64,000 nucleotides of DNA from NCBI GenBank assembly GCA_026392465.1, contig JAPLCA010000031.1, positions 1-64,000 of the forward strand. Direction: 5' to 3'. A program made the translations under genes and the position numbers. This stretch comes from Propionibacteriales bacterium (GTDB taxonomy: Bacteria; Actinomycetota; Actinomycetes; Propionibacteriales; Nocardioidaceae). The stretch's first letter is position 1; each line of letters opens with the position of its first letter. Shown one piece after another: positions 60,179 through 64,000 of the stretch. Below the pieces are notes generated by a model, which was not told the origin of the DNA, ran no database searches, and was given only the letters and a program-made list of their open reading frames with translations.

Positions 60179-61243
60179 ATGCACGGACCCGAGCTCTCGT
60201 CGTCGACCATCGCCGTCGGAGCCGGGCGTCCCGCTCGCACTCCGGGGGCCCCGCTCAACGCGCCGATCACGCTGGCGAGCGCCCTCGTCCCCGGAGGGGA
60301 GTCCGAGTACGGACGTCACGGCAACCCGGCATGGACCGCCTTCGAGGAGGTGCTGGGAGCGCTGGAGGGCGGTCGTGCGCTGGCGTTCGCGTCGGGCCAG
60401 GCGGCGTGCGCCGCCGTGTTCGACCTCGTGCCCGCCCGGGCCGCGGTGGTCGCCCCGGCAGGCGCCTACTCGGGCACGCTGGTGCAGCTGCGCGAGCGCG
60501 CGCGACGCGGACTCATCGACCTGCGGCTCATCGACGTCACCGACACCCAGGCGGTCGTCGACGCCGCCGACGACGCCGCGCTCGTCTGGCTGGAGTCGCC
60601 CACCAACCCGCTGCTGGAGGTGGCCGACGTCGAGCACATCGCCGCCGAGGCCGCCCGCGCCGGCACGGCCGTGGCCGTCGACAACACGTTCGCGACGCCG
60701 CTGCGGCAGAAGCCGCTCGAGCTCGGCGCCGACTTCGTCGTGCACTCGGCCTCGAAGCTGATCTCCGGCCACAGCGACGTCATCCTCGGCGCCGTCGTCA
60801 CGGGGAACCCTCGCGCGCACCGGGCGATCGAGGCCCGCCGCGCGAACCTCGGCGCCATCCCCGGGGCGATGGAGTGCTGGCTGGCCACCCGCGGCATCCG
60901 CACGCTGCACGTCCGCCTCGACCGCGCCGAGGCCAACGCCCGTGAGATCGCCCGCCGCCTGCAGTCGTCGTCGGTGGTCTCCGGCATCCGCTACCCCGGC
61001 TGGGGCACGATCCTGTCCTTCGAGGTCAGGGGTGGTCCGGAGATGGCGCAGAAGGTCACCGAGCAGTCCGACGTGATCACCCACGCCACCAGCCTCGGCG
61101 GGGTGGAGTCCACCTGGGAGCGACGTCGGCGGCACGCGGCAGAGCCTGCCGTGGTGCCCGAGTCCCTCGTGCGGCTCTCGGTGGGCATCGAGGACGTCGA
61201 GGACATCTGGTACGACGTCGAGCGGTCCCTGGCGACGATCTGA
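60179..61243 (+). CDS. Cystathionine gamma-lyase/synthase-like PLP enzyme
   Basis: The 354-residue protein is a Cys/Met-metabolism PLP enzyme: YGRHGNPAWTAFE, ALAFASGQAA, WLESPTNPLLEV, AVDNTFATP, and the PLP lysine in VVHSASKLISGHSD. The C-terminal TSLGGVESTWERRRRH shapes substrate choice. Whether it is a synthase or lyase cannot be told. ATG 60179 is chosen because a CACAAT box and GGAGG directly precede it. It is divergent from ddl. Confidence 0.9.
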   Translation: MHGPELSSSTIAVGAGRPARTPGAPLNAPITLASALVPGGESEYGRHGNPAWTAFEEVLGALEGGRALAFASGQAACAAVFDLVPARAAVVAPAGAYSGTLVQLRERARRGLIDLRLIDVTDTQAVVDAADDAALVWLESPTNPLLEVADVEHIAAEAARAGTAVAVDNTFATPLRQKPLELGADFVVHSASKLISGHSDVILGAVVTGNPRAHRAIEARRANLGAIPGAMECWLATRGIRTLHVRLDRAEANAREIARRLQSSSVVSGIRYPGWGTILSFEVRGGPEMAQKVTEQSDVITHATSLGGVESTWERRRRHAAEPAVVPESLVRLSVGIEDVEDIWYDVERSLATI

Positions 61244-61267
61244 CGCCCGCCGCGGGCAGCAGAGGGG

Positions 61268-62269
61268 TCAGCGCACCTCGGGCTTGGCCTCGCGCGAGAT
61301 GAGCGCCTTCACGAGCGCCTCGGGGTCCATCTCCCCCGCGATGAGCGCTGCGACGTGGGTGACGATCGGCATGTCCACGTCGTGCGCGGCGGCCAGCTCG
61401 GCGACGGAGCGGCACGACTTGACGCCCTCGGCGACCTGCCGGGTCTGCGCCGTCACCTCCTCGACGCTCAGGCCCCGACCGAGCTTCTCGCCGAAGGTGC
61501 GGTTGCGCGACAACGGCGACGAGCAGGTGGCCACCAGGTCGCCCATGCCGGCCAGCCCGGAGAAGGTCAGCGGGTCGGCACCGATCGCGACGCCCAGCCG
61601 GGCGGTCTCGGCGAGACCGCGCGTGATCACCGACGCCTTCGTGTTGTCGCCGAAGCCGAGACCGATGCACACGCCGACGGCGAGCCCGATCACGTTCTTG
61701 GTGGTGCCGCCGAGCTCGCAGCCGATGACGTCGGTGTTGGTGTACGGCCGGAACGCTGCCGTGTGGCACAGCTTCTGGAGCCGCTCGGCGACGGCCTGGT
61801 CGGCGCACGCCACGACGCTCGCCGCCGGCTCCCGCCGGGCGATCTCCTTCGCCAGGTTCGGGCCGGTGACCACGGCGATCCGCTCGGGACCGGCACCCGT
61901 CAGCTCGGCGACCACCTCGCTCATGCGCAGGTGCGTGCCGAGCTCGACGCCCTTCATGAGGCTGACCAGGACGGCGGAGTCGTCGATCGCGTCGCCCCAG
62001 TCGCCGAGGTTGGCGCGCAGCTGCTGCGACGGCACGGCGAGCACCACGACCTCGGCGTCGGCGAGCGCCTCGCGCGGGTCGTTCGTCGCACGGATGGTCT
62101 CCGGCAGGGCGATGCCGGGCAGGTAGTCGGCGTTCTCGTGCGTCGCGTTGATCGCGTCGCAGAGCTCGGCGCGGCGTCCCCACAGGCGCACGTCGTTCCC
62201 GGCGTCGGCCAGCACCAGCGCGAAGGCGGTGCCCCACGATCCTGCTCCCATCACGGCGGTCCTGGCCAT
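61268..62269 (-). CDS. gpsA: NAD(P)-dependent glycerol-3-phosphate dehydrogenase
   Basis: The 333-residue enzyme has the Rossmann motif VMGAGSWGTAFA (about 6-17), the NVI-like KNVIGLAVGVCIGLG helix containing the catalytic Lys, and GDNTKASVITRGLAE. It reduces dihydroxyacetone phosphate to glycerol-3-phosphate, the backbone of phospholipids. The ATG overlaps the plsC stop by one base (TGATG), so the two enzymes of phospholipid entry are coupled. Confidence 0.95.
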   Translation of the reverse strand: MARTAVMGAGSWGTAFALVLADAGNDVRLWGRRAELCDAINATHENADYLPGIALPETIRATNDPREALADAEVVVLAVPSQQLRANLGDWGDAIDDSAVLVSLMKGVELGTHLRMSEVVAELTGAGPERIAVVTGPNLAKEIARREPAASVVACADQAVAERLQKLCHTAAFRPYTNTDVIGCELGGTTKNVIGLAVGVCIGLGFGDNTKASVITRGLAETARLGVAIGADPLTFSGLAGMGDLVATCSSPLSRNRTFGEKLGRGLSVEEVTAQTRQVAEGVKSCRSVAELAAAHDVDMPIVTHVAALIAGEMDPEALVKALISREAKPEVR

Positions 62270-63084
62270 CACGGCTCCTTCGGGGTGTCGTCCGCGCCGG
62301 GCGAGGCGGGGTCGGCTGGAGGGGCGACGTCGTCGGTCGCGTCGGTCGGTGCACGGTACGCGGTCCGAGGGGCGGCGAGCGTGTGCACGTCGATCCGGGG
62401 ACCACTCGGGAGCTCCCCGCGGATCTCGCCCACCATCACGGTCAGGGTGTCCATCAGCCGGTCCGTCGCCGTGCGCAGCACGTCCTCGGTGATCGGCAGG
62501 CCGACGAGGTCGGACAGGTCGACCGGGTCGCCGACCACCACGTGGATCGTCTTGCGCGGCAGGAACCGCGGGACCTTCGTGTACGGCCAGAGGATGCGCT
62601 GCGCCCCCCACTGCGCGAGCGGCACGAGCGGACGGCCGGTGGCGAGGGCCACCCGGACCGCGCCGGTGCGCCCGCTCATCGGCCACAGGTCGGGGTCGCG
62701 GGTGATCGTGCCCTCGGGGTAGATCGAGATGACCTTCCCCTCCTCGACCGCGGCGACGGCCGAGCGCAGCGACTCGGCTGCGCCCTCGGTGCTGCGGTGC
62801 ACGGGGATCTGCTCCGCGCCGGTGAGGAGCGGTCCGAGGCCCTTGACGGAGAACAGCGTGTCCTTCGCGAGGAACCGCGGCGTCACTCCCTGGTCGACCA
62901 TGAAGTGGCTGATGAGGATGGGGTCGAGGTGCGAGATGTGGTTCGGGGCGATCACGTAGCCGCCGTCGCGGGGCAGCTTCTCGACGCCGCGCCAGTCGCG
63001 ACGGGTCACGACCATGAGGAACGGCCGCAGGATCCGCACGATCCACCGGGTCGCTCTCGGCAGCTGGGCCCGGGGTCGATCCAT
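62269..63084 (-). CDS. plsC: 1-Acyl-glycerol-3-phosphate acyltransferase
   Basis: The 271-residue protein has the acyltransferase motif NHISHLDP (HX4D, about 47), the glycerol-phosphate-binding IYPEGTITRD (about 122) and VPLAQWG. It adds the second acyl chain to lysophosphatidate. The C-terminal 45 residues are an acidic Pro-rich tail. TAGGGT seven bases before the ATG gives a probable leaderless start. Acyl chains made by the locus at 1122-7218 could be its substrates. Confidence 0.93.
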   Translation of the reverse strand: MDRPRAQLPRATRWIVRILRPFLMVVTRRDWRGVEKLPRDGGYVIAPNHISHLDPILISHFMVDQGVTPRFLAKDTLFSVKGLGPLLTGAEQIPVHRSTEGAAESLRSAVAAVEEGKVISIYPEGTITRDPDLWPMSGRTGAVRVALATGRPLVPLAQWGAQRILWPYTKVPRFLPRKTIHVVVGDPVDLSDLVGLPITEDVLRTATDRLMDTLTVMVGEIRGELPSGPRIDVHTLAAPRTAYRAPTDATDDVAPPADPASPGADDTPKEP

Positions 63085-63144
63085 GGGGCCGACCCTATGA
63101 CGTGCCGATGCCGCGCGGCGTGACGGGCGGCACGTGTCGAGCCC

Positions 63145-63621
63145 TCAGGCGCTGGTCGGGTGCTCCGCGCACCACCGGGCCAGCCGACGGTGACGGTGCC
63201 GGAAGATCGCCGACACGACCGCGCGGGTGGCACCAGCGCCGTGGCGCAGGCGGGGATCGATCGTGAGCCTGTCGTGCACCTGCGTGCCGCCGCCGTCCAC
63301 CGACGTCAGCGTCCGCTCGTGCTCCCACCGGCGGGCGGACAGCATCCGCGAGACCTCACGGAACCGGCGGCCGGGCTCGAGCTCGACGACGGTGAGGTCG
63401 TCGTACTCCACGGGCAGCACGCCGAACAGCCGGAGCCAGGCCTTGCCGAGCGGCTGACCGACGGGCAGCGTGTGGACGTCGAGGTGCTCGGTGCCGCGCG
63501 GCATCGACATGAGCAGCCACGGCATCATCTCGTGCTGGATGCCCGCCACGGACGCCACGCGCGCCCACACCACCTCACGCGGCAGCGGGACGGTCGACGC
63601 GACCTCCACGACCACGGTCAT
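63145..63621 (-). CDS. SRPBCC-superfamily ligand-binding protein
   Basis: The 158-residue protein has the START/SRPBCC beginning TVVVEVASTVPLPREVVWARVASVAGIQHEMMPWL and later GRRFREVSRMLSARRWEHERTL, with a large cavity fold. The ligand is unknown; lipids or hydrophobic molecules are typical. It is placed just before plsC, in the same direction, with a 60-bp gap. Confidence 0.85.
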   Translation of the reverse strand: MTVVVEVASTVPLPREVVWARVASVAGIQHEMMPWLLMSMPRGTEHLDVHTLPVGQPLGKAWLRLFGVLPVEYDDLTVVELEPGRRFREVSRMLSARRWEHERTLTSVDGGGTQVHDRLTIDPRLRHGAGATRAVVSAIFRHRHRRLARWCAEHPTSA

Positions 63622-63748
63622 CGCTGGCTCCCGTCCCTCCCGGGTCCCGCGGACCCGCGCTCGCCTCACTCTCGCACCGGCACCTCGGGTGCGGTCAAGA
63701 GCGAGCGAGGCGGACCCGCGCCGCGTCGTGCGGACGTCTGGGCGTGGA

Positions 63749-64000
63749 TCAAAGGGTGGCCGGCTTGAAGGCCGGTCGACGCTGCTCGTAGGCGGCGATG
63801 TCGTCGTCGTGGGAGAGCGTGATGGCGATGTCGTCGAGCCCCTCGAGCAGGCGCCAACGGGTGTAGTCGTCGATCGTGAAGGAGTCGACGATGGCGTCGG
63901 GACCCTCGCCGGCCCGCACCGTGCGCGACTCGAGGTCGACGGTGATCTGCGCACCCGGCTCCTCCTCCAGGAGGTCCCAGAGCCGCTGCACGACCTTCTC
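63749..64000 (-). CDS. leuD: 3-Isopropylmalate dehydratase small subunit (3' part)
   Basis: The visible 83 residues ([51 protein letters not shown]) match the C-terminal third of LeuD, the aconitase-like small subunit that works with LeuC in leucine synthesis. The gene continues beyond the window, where its 5' end and leuC are expected. The R-LLEGLDDI helix and final PATL are conserved family features. Confidence 0.9.
   Translation of the reverse strand, partial: EKVVQRLWDLLEEEPGAQITVDLESRTVRAGEGPDAIVDSFTIDDYTRWRLLEGLDDIAITLSHDDDIAAYEQRRPAFKPATL

Overview
The window is a contiguous chromosomal segment of a high-GC Gram-positive actinobacterium. A WhiB regulator, glnE/glnA2, an AhpE-type peroxiredoxin, DUF3052, DUF3145, DUF3515 and DUF3152 proteins, a type A RNase P RNA and zinc forms of L28 and L32 all point there. 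Gene content and order, with the desaturase/methyltransferase lipid genes, suggest the Nocardioidaceae (Aeromicrobium or Nocardioides are plausible; this is inference). There is no transposase, integrase, plasmid gene or CRISPR array, so coding content is core chromosome. The unusual material lies between genes.

Layout. 302-7601: a membrane-lipid locus (TetR repressor, ferredoxin reductase, DesA3-like desaturase, small protein, FAD oxidoreductase, DUF1365, cyclopropane-synthase-like methyltransferase) followed by a WhiB regulator. 7658-14045: a secreted DUF3152 protein, glnE and glnA2 (nitrogen control), with a large foldback repeat between the last two. 14099-21364: YchJ, nadE, panB, map, rnpB, an ACT protein, a Mn riboswitch with its UPF0016 exporter, and yaaA. 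21397-26610: RNase H/phosphatase, zinc ribbon, NIF3, RecQ. 26682-41099: ABC-F ATPase, tRNA-Val, ahpE operon, aceE, PAP2, a hydrolase, a membrane-anchored acyl-carrier fusion, tRNA-Met, PIG-L, a LURP-one pair and tRNA-Asn. 41090-50756: sigma-like factor, dnaG, dgt, mutM, rnc, rpmF, DUF177, dinB, coaD, rsmD. 50753-64000: recG, DAK2 kinase, rpmB, amidase, thiL, DUF3515, ddl, a trans-sulfuration PLP enzyme, gpsA, plsC, an SRPBCC protein and the 3' part of leuD.

The most striking feature is a family of about 0.83-kb foldback elements. Each has five or six 32-bp tandem units, a 34-36 bp inverted repeat, a roughly 400-bp core built of hairpins, the inverted repeat again, and about five 31-32-bp units facing the other way. 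Two complete copies (11840-12673 and 58139-58976) and one partial copy (1-288) are present. No reading frame inside looks like a real protein. Other intergenic palindromes lie at 17361-17456 and 48236-48440.

Expression signals are consistent across the window. More than twenty genes start 6-8 nt after a TANNNT-like -10 box, which implies leaderless mRNAs. Genes inside operons overlap by 4 nt (ATGA, GTGA and, in one to three cases, CTGA). Other points of interest are a DesT-like operator, two tandem palindromes before aceE, a Mn riboswitch with a hairpin that hides the Shine-Dalgarno site, and a sigma-factor gene whose stop codon lies inside tRNA-Asn.
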